Source: Anammoximicrobium sp032229885 | Lineage (GTDB): Bacteria; Planctomycetota; Planctomycetia; Pirellulales; Pirellulaceae | Direction of reading: 5' to 3' | Assembly: GCA_032229885.1 (NCBI GenBank) | Contig: JAVYAJ010000091.1 | Span: 1-6,399 of the forward strand | DNA length: 6,399 nt | Part shown: positions 1-5,674 of the stretch, piece after piece | How positions within the stretch are numbered: the first letter of the stretch is position 1 | How the letters are laid out: each line of letters begins with the position of its first letter | The notes under the pieces: generated by a model | The model's database searches: none | What the model saw: the letters and a program-made list of their open reading frames with translations, nothing else | Told to the model about the DNA's origin: nothing | Translations under genes and position numbers: made by a program

Positions 1-14
1 CGCGCGGCGCCAGC

Positions 15-91
15 CCTGGGGCGTTGCCCCAGGCTACGGTGATCGGAGGCCTTCGGCCAAACAGATTCTTGGGTTGCGGGCGACAGCCCGC
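15..91. repeat. Cluster of three short GC-rich hairpins (REP-like)
   Basis: Three perfect inverted repeats follow one another: CCTGGGGC-GTT-GCCCCAGG (15-33, 8-bp stem), GGCC-TTC-GGCC (48-58, 4-bp stem) and GCGGGC-GACA-GCCCGC (76-91, 6-bp stem). All have three- or four-base loops, and their centres are about 30 bp apart. The cluster may continue beyond the left edge of the window. The pattern resembles repetitive extragenic palindromes or a dispersed small repeat. It begins exactly where the transposase-like similarity ends. No U-tract follows any of the three on either strand, so these are not standard terminators. Confidence 0.6.
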
Positions 92-150
92 GTTAAGTGA
101 GAGGTGTATCTCTTGCCGTTGACGGTCTTGTGGATGATGTCGAGTCGCAT
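34..150 (-). pseudogene. 5' remnant of a transposase-like gene, truncated
   Basis: A minus-strand reading frame starts with ATG at 150-148 and ends with TAG at 36-34, giving 38 residues. The first 19, MRLDIIHKTVNGKRYTSHL, resemble from memory the N-terminus of IS1634/IS4-type transposases that are frequent in planctomycetes. In those, the text normally continues as something like LRxSYRExGKVKxRT. Here the resemblance stops after His18-Leu19, and the rest of the frame simply reads through the hairpin cluster at 15-91. I interpret this as the very beginning of a transposase gene whose remainder was lost or replaced. No ribosome binding site precedes the ATG, and nothing suggests that the peptide functions. 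The family assignment rests on a short match by recollection, so it is tentative. Confidence 0.4.
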
Positions 151-218
151 CGTGTATACGTTGTGCACGATGAACCCTGTTATACAACGACAGTTCAAAA
201 GAACAGTAAAAAATTAGA

Positions 219-230
219 CGTGTATACACG
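219..230. repeat. 12-bp perfect palindrome with a partial second copy
   Basis: CGTGTATACACG at 219-230 is a perfect palindrome. Its first nine bases recur as CGTGTATAC at 151-159, just before the start of the transposase-like remnant, and a further TATAC lies at 181-185. The AT-rich stretch between them (about 176-226, including AAAAAATTA) is unlike the surrounding GC-rich DNA. These could be transposase or regulator binding sites at the end of the degraded mobile element. That role is inferred. Confidence 0.4.
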
Positions 231-343
231 CTGGCCGCAGAAAGACCGCTAAGGATCGTGCGATCAACGCGTGTCCGGTTGAGATCTAGAATCAGCGTAA
301 CCGTGCAGGAAATGCGCCGCTAATGAAAGCGGAACCGCGCAAG

Positions 344-386
344 CCGTCCGGTCCTGCGGGGCAGGCACGTTCTTCGTAGCGGACGG
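344..386. repeat. Nested inverted repeat, possible three-way junction
   Basis: Outer arms CCGTCCG (344-350) and CGGACGG (380-386) are perfect complements. Between them lie an inner hairpin CCTGC-GGG-GCAGG (353-365) and a weaker one, ACG-TTCTT-CGT (367-377). Drawn as single-stranded nucleic acid on either strand, this makes a compact three-way junction. It could be a small structured RNA, a degraded mobile-element end or chance in GC-rich DNA. No promoter or T-tract is evident next to it. Confidence 0.4.
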
Positions 387-412
387 ACTGGATCGACCGC
401 CAGCAGGCACAC

Positions 413-444
413 CGGAGGGCTTGCGCCCTTCCGCTTCAATTTTT
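413..444 (+). terminator. Weak intrinsic-terminator-like hairpin on the plus strand
   Basis: CGGAGGGC (413-420), loop TTGC, then GCCCT(T)CCG (425-433) forms eight pairs with one bulged T. A run of five T (440-444) follows six bases after the stem. The gap between stem and T-run is longer than usual, and no plus-strand gene is known upstream, so the role is doubtful. It overlaps the first unit of the tandem repeat. Confidence 0.2.
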
Positions 445-487
445 GCGCCCCTTTCCCTTCAATTCTTTCGCCCTTCCCCTTCAATTC
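421..487. repeat. Three-copy imperfect tandem repeat, 22-23 bp unit
   Basis: Three adjacent units, at 421-442, 443-465 and 466-487, share the plus-strand pattern TT(G/T)CGCCC, then a C/T-rich core, then CTTCAATT. Unit lengths are 22, 23 and 22 bp, so the period is not a multiple of three and the repeat is unlikely to be coding. The plus strand is strongly pyrimidine-rich and the minus strand purine-rich (GAATTGAAGGG-type). It lies about 290 bp past the comEC stop. The units have no CRISPR-like spacers between them. Function is unknown. Confidence 0.75.
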
Positions 488-680
488 TCGGTGACCGTTC
501 TCCGAGGCTCGCTTGTCTTGCAACGCGGGTTGTCGTCATTCGGCTGGCGTGACAAACCGTGAACGACCACAAATCGCCACGCCTTCCCAGTAAACGATCG
601 GACAACAAAAGATCGAACGACACTAAGTCATGATCAGGTAATGTGTTACGAAGCAAATCCAAGCGAAGGTCCGCTGAAGA

Positions 681-693
681 TGGCCTTCGGCCA
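681..693. repeat. Short hairpin shared with the left-edge cluster
   Basis: TGGCC-TTC-GGCCA forms a 5-bp stem with a three-base loop, 83 bp past the comEC stop on the minus strand. The 13-bp sequence GGCCTTCGGCCAA at 682-694 is identical to that at 48-60. It could be a stray copy of the same small repeat or part of the comEC mRNA 3' end. No T-tract follows on the minus strand, so a terminator call is not supported. Confidence 0.4.
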
Positions 694-775
694 ACACGGT
701 TCCTGTCGGCTTTACTGCGTGGGACTCGGCGGACTCAGGAAACGGTGGACGCGACGCCGCGCAGCCCTCAAGGCT

Positions 776-3304
776 TCACCACGGCGCGTCTCGCCACGTC
801 CGGACGTCGATCCGTAGCGGGTCGATCGTCACCTGGACGGCGCCCGAGCGTCCCGTATTGAACGCCCGGGCGCCGGCGGCGGTGGCCGCGCGGGCGGCAG
901 CAAAACCTTCGTTGGCCGCCGCGCTGATGACGATCCACCGCGGCCGGCACCAGGCGAGATACGCCTCAGGAAGGCTGCGCGCACTGCCGTGGTGCGGGAC
1001 CAGGGCGACGTCGCACGCGAGTGGCGCTTGGCTCAACACCTCATCCAACCCAGGCCGCTCCAAATCGCCGGGAAACAGAAGAGTTCGCCCGCCATAGTCG
1101 CCGCGCAGCGTCAGGCTATTGGCGTTGTCGCTGCGCGGCGGGCTGTGCCGCGGTGGATGCAGGACGCGCCAGTCCGAGGCGTCTGGTGTTTTCAGCCGAC
1201 AGCCACGCCAGATCGGAACGATGTCGATGCCGTGCCGACGGATGCTGTCGGACAAGGCGGCCAGCGCGGGCTGAGAGGCGTCGAACATCATCGGCGAGAC
1301 ATAGACGACGCCGACCGAAAACCGCTCCAACAGCCCGGGCAACGCGTTGAAGTGATCCGCGTCCGCGTGCGACAGGACAACGGCGTCCAGGTGCGTGATT
1401 CGCCGCGACCACAGCGCCTCGGCGATGATCTGCGCGGTCGCCTCCGGCGCGCCCATGCTGCCGGCGTCGCACAGCATCGTTCTCCCCCGCGGCAGCTCGA
1501 CGATCGCGCAGGCCCCATGCCCGACGGCCAGAAAGGTACAGACCAGCGGCCGCGGCTGCGTCCGCCACTCGGCCGGCCAGCGCACCGTGGTCAGCGCGCC
1601 GATCGCCAGCCAGAGAGCCAGCGCGACCGCGGCCCACCGGCGGGCCACGCGCGGCCGCAGTCCGCCGGCCCACACGGCCAGACCACCGTAAAACGCGTAG
1701 ACCCACCATTGCGCCGGCGCCGGAGTCCAGTAATAGCCGATGTCATGGCGGTGGGCGATGCCGACAAGCCATTCGAGCGCCCCCAAGCTTTGCGTGCAGA
1801 CCCACCCACAGGCGGCGCCGATCGGCGGGATCAGCCAGCCGAACAGCAGCACGGCAAAGCCCGAAAACATCGCCGCCCCGACGGGCAGCCAAACCAGCGG
1901 ATTCAGCACGAGCGCAACCGGCGAGACCAAGTGATACTGCTTGGCGATCAGCGGCATCGTAACGAACCAAATCGCCCCGCTGATCCAGAGCATGCCCCAC
2001 AACCATCCCGCCAGTTCCTTTCCCCCGCGCACGTACCACGGCCGCGTCTGTGCGATCAACTGGTCGAGCGGATCCGGCACGGCGTCGAGTCGCAGCGCCG
2101 GCCCCGCCAGATAGATCGCGACGACGGCCAGAAACGACAACTGCGCGCCCACCTGGAACAGGACCGCCGGATTCCACGCGATCAGCAAACCGGCGGCGGC
2201 AGCCAACGCGTTGAAACCCGAGGTTCGCCGAGCGGACAGGCGAGCCAGACAAAACGTCGTCAGCAAGACGCTTGCCCGCACGACGGGCGGCCGCGCATCG
2301 GTCAACAACGCATACAGGACGACAAAGCCGATCACACTGAGAAGCGTCGCTCGCCGACCCAGCGCGAACAAACGCGTGATCCACCAGAACCCGATCGCCA
2401 GAATGCCCAAGTGAACGCCGGAAATGGCCAGCAGGTGGACCGTTCCCGTGGTCACGAACGGCTCGGTTTGCTCCCAATCCACGTATTCGCGCGCGCCCAA
2501 CAACAGGGCCGAAGCCAGACCGGCCCGCACGTCGACATGCGCCCACAGCAAACGTTGACACGGGTCGCGAACGGCGGCCAACATCCGCCGCCAGTCCCAC
2601 AACGTGCCCGGTTTCACGATGCTGACCGAGTCGGGAAAGCTGGCTTGCAGTTGAACCAGTTGTCGCTCGCCGCGACGATACCAGGCCAGATCGAACTCGC
2701 CCGGATTCAACGGACCCGCCAGACGCTGGACGGTGGCGAAGATCTGTAGCTCGTCGCCCGCGCGAACGCCGAGCACGTGGCCTTCGACGAATAATTCCGC
2801 GACGCCCGAGACGTCGATCCACGCCCGGTCGTGGCGGGCCTGTGCGACCTGCACCAGCAATCGCGAGTGTTCGCCCAGCGGCCGGGTCCGCAGCGGGCTG
2901 TCCGGCGGCGCGACGACACGACGCGGCGAGGTCAGCGCGCGGGCCCGCACGCAAATCGGCCTGGGGGCAATCGTAGCCGCCCGCCCCAACTCGTCCGCTG
3001 GGAAAAGACGCCAGCGCTCGTGTCGCCGCGCCCCGCCCAGGCAGGCGATCGCCAGCAACAGCACCGCCGCGGCGGCGTGATCCCAGCGCCCCAGCCACAG
3101 CAGACACCAAGTCAAGAGGCAACCGCCGGCAAGCGCTAGCCACAGCGTGACGGTCAAGGGCCACGCATGGTCGACGATCACTCCGGCCGCCAGCGCGGCG
3201 ACGGCGAGTACGACCGGCGGAACTCGCCGCGGTGCGAGAGGCCGGGCTGCGCGCGGTGAAACTGCGCCCGGCGGGGCTGCCCGCGATGGTAGATCGCCGT
3301 TCAT
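776..3304 (-). CDS. comEC: ComEC/Rec2 family DNA-uptake channel with metallo-beta-lactamase domain
   Basis: From the ATG at 3304 this gives 842 residues, usual for full-length ComEC, the inner-membrane channel that passes single-stranded DNA into the cytoplasm during transformation. About three hydrophobic helices lie in 27-95. A DUF4131/OB-like extracellular region follows, including the typical NPGEFDLAWYRRG. The Competence domain begins near 265 and contains HLLAISGVHLG at 290-300, then multiple membrane segments to about 575. The C-terminal metallo-beta-lactamase domain carries FLAVGHGACA at 591-600, SHADADH with His646, Asp648, Asp650 and His651, GD at 746-747 and PHHGS at 770-774. This domain is thought to degrade the non-transported strand. 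The first motif departs from the common VGQGD. A GTG at 3403 would add 33 Arg/Pro-rich residues, but I prefer the ATG because a promoter-like pair lies just upstream of it and the extension looks non-coding. No ComEA or pilus genes are in view, so competence of the host is not shown. The gene is intact, with TGA at 776-778. Confidence 0.94.
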   Translation of the reverse strand: MNGDLPSRAAPPGAVSPRAARPLAPRRVPPVVLAVAALAAGVIVDHAWPLTVTLWLALAGGCLLTWCLLWLGRWDHAAAAVLLLAIACLGGARRHERWRLFPADELGRAATIAPRPICVRARALTSPRRVVAPPDSPLRTRPLGEHSRLLVQVAQARHDRAWIDVSGVAELFVEGHVLGVRAGDELQIFATVQRLAGPLNPGEFDLAWYRRGERQLVQLQASFPDSVSIVKPGTLWDWRRMLAAVRDPCQRLLWAHVDVRAGLASALLLGAREYVDWEQTEPFVTTGTVHLLAISGVHLGILAIGFWWITRLFALGRRATLLSVIGFVVLYALLTDARPPVVRASVLLTTFCLARLSARRTSGFNALAAAAGLLIAWNPAVLFQVGAQLSFLAVVAIYLAGPALRLDAVPDPLDQLIAQTRPWYVRGGKELAGWLWGMLWISGAIWFVTMPLIAKQYHLVSPVALVLNPLVWLPVGAAMFSGFAVLLFGWLIPPIGAACGWVCTQSLGALEWLVGIAHRHDIGYYWTPAPAQWWVYAFYGGLAVWAGGLRPRVARRWAAVALALWLAIGALTTVRWPAEWRTQPRPLVCTFLAVGHGACAIVELPRGRTMLCDAGSMGAPEATAQIIAEALWSRRITHLDAVVLSHADADHFNALPGLLERFSVGVVYVSPMMFDASQPALAALSDSIRRHGIDIVPIWRGCRLKTPDASDWRVLHPPRHSPPRSDNANSLTLRGDYGGRTLLFPGDLERPGLDEVLSQAPLACDVALVPHHGSARSLPEAYLAWCRPRWIVISAAANEGFAAARAATAAGARAFNTGRSGAVQVTIDPLRIDVRTWRDAPW

Positions 3305-3311
3305 CCCGGCT

Positions 3312-3340
3312 ATTGAATCACGCCACGCGGAACAAGTCAA
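3312..3340 (-). promoter_or_regulatory. Probable sigma-70-type promoter of comEC, leaderless
   Basis: On the minus strand there is a -35 hexamer TTGACT (3335-3340, five of six matches to TTGACA), a 17-bp spacer, and a -10 hexamer TTCAAT (3312-3317, four of six matches to TATAAT). Only seven bases (AGCCGGG) separate the -10 from the comEC ATG at 3304-3302. Transcription would therefore be expected to begin at 3305 or 3304, on or next to the start codon, giving an mRNA with no leader. This agrees with the lack of any Shine-Dalgarno sequence before that ATG. The hexamers and spacing are read from the sequence; promoter activity and the transcription start are inferred. The element would let comEC be transcribed independently of the EF-G-like gene. 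Confidence 0.55.
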
Positions 3341-3368
3341 TTTCGCCCGTCGCCGGCCTTCGGGCAGC

Positions 3369-3383
3369 GCGCCCGGCGGGCGC
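3369..3383. repeat. GC-rich inverted repeat between EF-G-like gene and comEC
   Basis: GCGCCCGGCGGGCGC is an almost complete palindrome. As RNA it would form six G-C pairs around a three-base loop. It lies about 93 nt past the EF-G-like stop on the minus strand and upstream of the comEC promoter-like element. There is no T-tract after it on either strand, so it is not a standard intrinsic terminator. It could still be an mRNA 3'-end stabiliser for the EF-G-like transcript. The rest of the 171-bp gap shows nothing further that I recognise apart from the promoter. Confidence 0.35.
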
Positions 3384-3475
3384 CGGACGCGCGGCGGGCG
3401 CACACCTGCGGCCCGTCAGACACAGGGTTCGATCGCGTCCGACCGCAGCGAGACGCGGCGGCGTTCGGCGGCGCG

Positions 3476-5572
3476 TCAATCCTCTTCCTCTTCCTCCAGC
3501 TTGGCCTTGGCCATGATTTCCTGCTGGACGTTGGCCGGCATGACGTCATAGTGGCTGAACTCGAGCGTATAGCTGCCCTGTCCGCCCGTCATACTCGACA
3601 GCGTGCGGGCATAGGTCGTCACTTCGCGCAGCGGGACCTCGACCTTGACCGTCTGCAAGTTTCCGCCCGCCGTGTCGCTGCCTTGCACCCGCCCGCCGCG
3701 GCTGGACATGTCGCTGTACACGTCGCCGACCTTGCTCTCGGGAACGGTGATCTCCATCTTGACCACCGGCTCAAGCAGACACGGACGCGCCTTTTCGAAG
3801 ACCTGCTTGAACGCCATACGGCCGGCCGTGCGGAACGCGGTCTCCGAGCTGTCCACTTCGTGATACTTGCCAAAGTGAACCTCGATGCCCAGGTTTTCGA
3901 TCGTGTACCCGGCGACCACGCCGCTCTCCAGACGCTCCTTGAATCCCTTCTCGATGGCAGGCAGGAAGTTGCCCGGGATCACGCCGCCGACGATCGAGTT
4001 GACCCACAGAAAATTGTGCGTTTCGTCGTAGTGGTATTCCTTCATCGACGCAAAACGCTCTTTGGTCGCGAACTCTTCGATGTTCGTCCCCCGCGGCAGC
4101 GGGAACATCCGGATATGCACCTCGCCGAACTGGCCCCGGCCGCCCGACTGTTTTTTGTGCCGATACATGCCTTCGGCCGGTGCTTGGATCGTCTCGCGAA
4201 ACGGGATCTTCGGCTCTTTTGTATCGACCTCCAACCGGTCACGGCGCAGCAGCCGCTCGCGGATGATCGTCAAGTGCAGCTCGCTCATCCCGGTCATGAC
4301 GAGTTCTTTGGTCTGGCTGTCGCGGTCGATGCGGATCGTCGGGTCTTCGTCGGCGATCTTGGCCAGGGCGCCCGACAGCTTCGTCTCGTCGCCGCGGCTT
4401 TTCGGCGACACCGCCAAGCCGACCATCGGCGTCGGAAACGCCATCGCCGGCAGGTGATACTCGCCCAGCGTCGTGCCCGTGTGCAGTTCCTCGGTCTTGG
4501 CCACGGCGACGATGTCGCCCGGGCCGGCCTCGTCGACCGCCGCGGTCTCGCCCGCCTGCACGCGGAGCAACTGGCCCATTCGCAGCCCTTTGCGAGACGA
4601 CGACGCGGCGACGTTCTGGTCTCGCTTCAGCGTGCCGGAGTACAGGCGAATGAAACTGAGCTTCTGCACGAACGGATCGATGCGAGTCTTGAACACGCGG
4701 GCTACGAGCGGACCGTCGGCCCTGGGTTCGATCGCCCCGGTGACGCCGTCTTGGGTCCCCTGGACGGGCAGGTCGGCCGGCGACAGCCCGCACATCGCGA
4801 CGGCGTCGAGCAGTTCGGTCAACCCCACGCCCGTCTTGCTCGAGCAGCATACCACCGGGATCAGCGTACCGGCTCGCACGGCTTGCACGACCAGCCGCGA
4901 CAACTCGTCTTGGGTCGGCTGCTGGCCGTCGAAATATCGCTCCATCACCGCCTCGTCGACCTCGATGATCGATTCGAGCAACGGTTCGCGAATGCCGCTC
5001 GGATCGACCAGCGCACCGGCCGTGTCGGCGGGAGGATTCAGCACGTCGACGACGCCGCGAAAGTCGGCGCCGTGCCCCAGAGGCACGTTCAACAGCACGC
5101 ACCGCCCGCCCCACAGTTCGTGAATCGTGTTCAGCAGGGCGGGGAAATCGATGTTGTCGGCGTCCATCTTGTTCAGGACGATCATCCGCCCCAAACCCAG
5201 CTTGCCGGCTTCGGCAAACACGCGCCGCGTGTTGACCTCGATCCCCGCTTGGGCGTTGATCACCACCAACGCCGTGTCCACGCCGTACAACGCGCCGATG
5301 GTCTGGCCGATGTAATCGGGATAACCGGGCGTATCGAGCACGTGGAATTGTTTGCCCCCGTGGACCAGATGCGTGACCTTGCTCTCGATCGTGTACTTGT
5401 GATGCTTCTCTTCTGGGTCGAAGTCGCAAATGCTGGTCCCGTCGTCCACGCTGGGGTGAGCGTTGACCGCGCCGGTCTGGACCAACAGCTTGTCGATCAG
5501 CGTTGTCTTGCCCGACGAGCCGTGCCCACAGAGGGCGATGTTGCGGATATCTTCGATCTTCACGTTCGCCAT
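3476..5572 (-). CDS. fusA: Elongation factor G-like translational GTPase (EF-G paralogue type)
   Basis: This 698-residue protein has the full EF-G layout. The G domain spans about 8-260, with P-loop GHGSSGKTT at 16-24, switch I Thr61, DTPG at 80-83, NKMD at 134-137 and SSK at 244-246. Domain II covers about 288-375, domain III about 380-460 (GMSELHL at 428-434), domain IV from about 465 (YRHKKQSGGRGQFG at 470-483, later YHEVDSSE), and domain V follows up to an acidic tail ending EEEEED. Canonical EF-G uses GTP hydrolysis to move tRNA and mRNA through the ribosome. Here Tyr84 replaces the catalytic histidine of DTPGHVDF, and switch I reads HHKYT instead of ERGIT. From memory, such changes mark the EF-G-like (FusA2/EF-G-II type) branch, for which weak or absent ribosome-dependent hydrolysis has been reported in mycobacteria. 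The symbol fusA is therefore a family label, and a separate canonical copy probably exists elsewhere. The start is fixed by an AAAGGA site 8 bp upstream. TetM-type protection proteins and RF3 are less likely on domain order. Confidence 0.95.
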   Translation of the reverse strand: MANVKIEDIRNIALCGHGSSGKTTLIDKLLVQTGAVNAHPSVDDGTSICDFDPEEKHHKYTIESKVTHLVHGGKQFHVLDTPGYPDYIGQTIGALYGVDTALVVINAQAGIEVNTRRVFAEAGKLGLGRMIVLNKMDADNIDFPALLNTIHELWGGRCVLLNVPLGHGADFRGVVDVLNPPADTAGALVDPSGIREPLLESIIEVDEAVMERYFDGQQPTQDELSRLVVQAVRAGTLIPVVCCSSKTGVGLTELLDAVAMCGLSPADLPVQGTQDGVTGAIEPRADGPLVARVFKTRIDPFVQKLSFIRLYSGTLKRDQNVAASSSRKGLRMGQLLRVQAGETAAVDEAGPGDIVAVAKTEELHTGTTLGEYHLPAMAFPTPMVGLAVSPKSRGDETKLSGALAKIADEDPTIRIDRDSQTKELVMTGMSELHLTIIRERLLRRDRLEVDTKEPKIPFRETIQAPAEGMYRHKKQSGGRGQFGEVHIRMFPLPRGTNIEEFATKERFASMKEYHYDETHNFLWVNSIVGGVIPGNFLPAIEKGFKERLESGVVAGYTIENLGIEVHFGKYHEVDSSETAFRTAGRMAFKQVFEKARPCLLEPVVKMEITVPESKVGDVYSDMSSRGGRVQGSDTAGGNLQTVKVEVPLREVTTYARTLSSMTGGQGSYTLEFSHYDVMPANVQQEIMAKAKLEEEEED

Positions 5573-5580
5573 GCGTCTGT

Positions 5581-5586
5581 TCCTTT
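5581..5586 (-). promoter_or_regulatory. Ribosome binding site of the EF-G-like gene
   Basis: On the minus strand AAAGGA lies 8 bp before the ATG at 5572-5570, a good Shine-Dalgarno match and spacing. It decides the start, giving MANVKIEDIRNIALCGHG, which places the P-loop at residue 16 as expected. It contrasts with comEC, which has no such site. Confidence 0.7.
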
Positions 5587-5616
5587 GTTACGGTCCACGA
5601 TCCTGCTCACGTCTCC

Positions 5617-5646
5617 AACCTGCGCGCGTGCCGAACCTGCGCGCGT
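5617..5646. repeat. 13-bp perfect direct repeat in the hisA/EF-G-like gap
   Basis: The plus-strand sequence AACCTGCGCGCGT occurs at 5617-5629 and again at 5634-5646, separated by four bases (period 17). It sits 45-74 bp upstream of the EF-G-like start codon, between it and the hisA stop. This could be an operator for a regulator of the EF-G-like gene or merely a local duplication in GC-rich DNA. I see no convincing -35/-10 pair beside it. Confidence 0.6.
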
Positions 5647-5674
5647 CCCGGGCCCATTCACGTCGCTCGCCGAC

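Larger units (their letters stand above)
151..775. other. Long non-coding stretch beyond the comEC stop
   Basis: I find no gene I can support in these 625 bp. They contain the palindromes, the nested inverted repeat, the tandem repeat and the short hairpin listed separately. Small open frames exist, but their products are low-complexity or Arg-rich and match no family I know. The stretch around 545-660 is AT-richer than the flanking genes and holds an imperfect short repeat (GATCGGACAACA at 596-607 and GATCGAACGACA at 611-622). No tRNA-like fold with a GGTTCRANNCC arm is seen. The stretch looks like decayed mobile-element and intergenic DNA separating comEC from whatever lies to the left. Confidence 0.6.

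Noticed and set aside
421..487. Possible CRISPR array
   Set aside because: The repeats are directly adjacent with no spacers, only three copies are present, and there are no cas genes in the window.
320..523. A 67-residue minus-strand frame with KGKG/EGKG repeats
   Set aside because: The apparent peptide repeat is the translation of a 22-23 bp DNA repeat whose unit is not a multiple of three. There is no supporting start signal.
459..662. A 67-residue minus-strand frame starting with TTG
   Set aside because: It has no recognisable family or ribosome binding site, and it ends inside the tandem repeat. A decayed coding segment cannot be excluded.
643..861. A 72-residue plus-strand frame running into the comEC 3' end
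   Set aside because: It is Arg/Ser-rich, antisense to the conserved C-terminus of ComEC, and has no family resemblance.
989..2749. A 586-residue open frame on the plus strand across comEC
   Set aside because: It is antisense to a clearly conserved ComEC. Its product is Arg/Gln/Pro-rich low complexity, a common by-product of GC-rich third positions.
1743..3164. A 473-residue minus-strand frame overlapping comEC
   Set aside because: It is a shifted frame of the real gene with Arg/Gly-rich, domain-free content.
3305..3403. N-terminal extension of ComEC from a GTG start at 3403
   Set aside because: It adds 33 Arg/Pro-rich residues with no membrane or signal character, overlaps the likely promoter and has no well-spaced ribosome binding site.
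4239..5429. A 396-residue minus-strand frame overlapping the EF-G-like gene
   Set aside because: It is a shifted-frame shadow. All conserved EF-G motifs are in the other frame.
5573..5674. A promoter for the EF-G-like gene in the gap after hisA
   Set aside because: TTGGAG is a possible -35, but no acceptable -10 hexamer lies at 16-18 bp from it, so co-transcription with hisA is equally possible.
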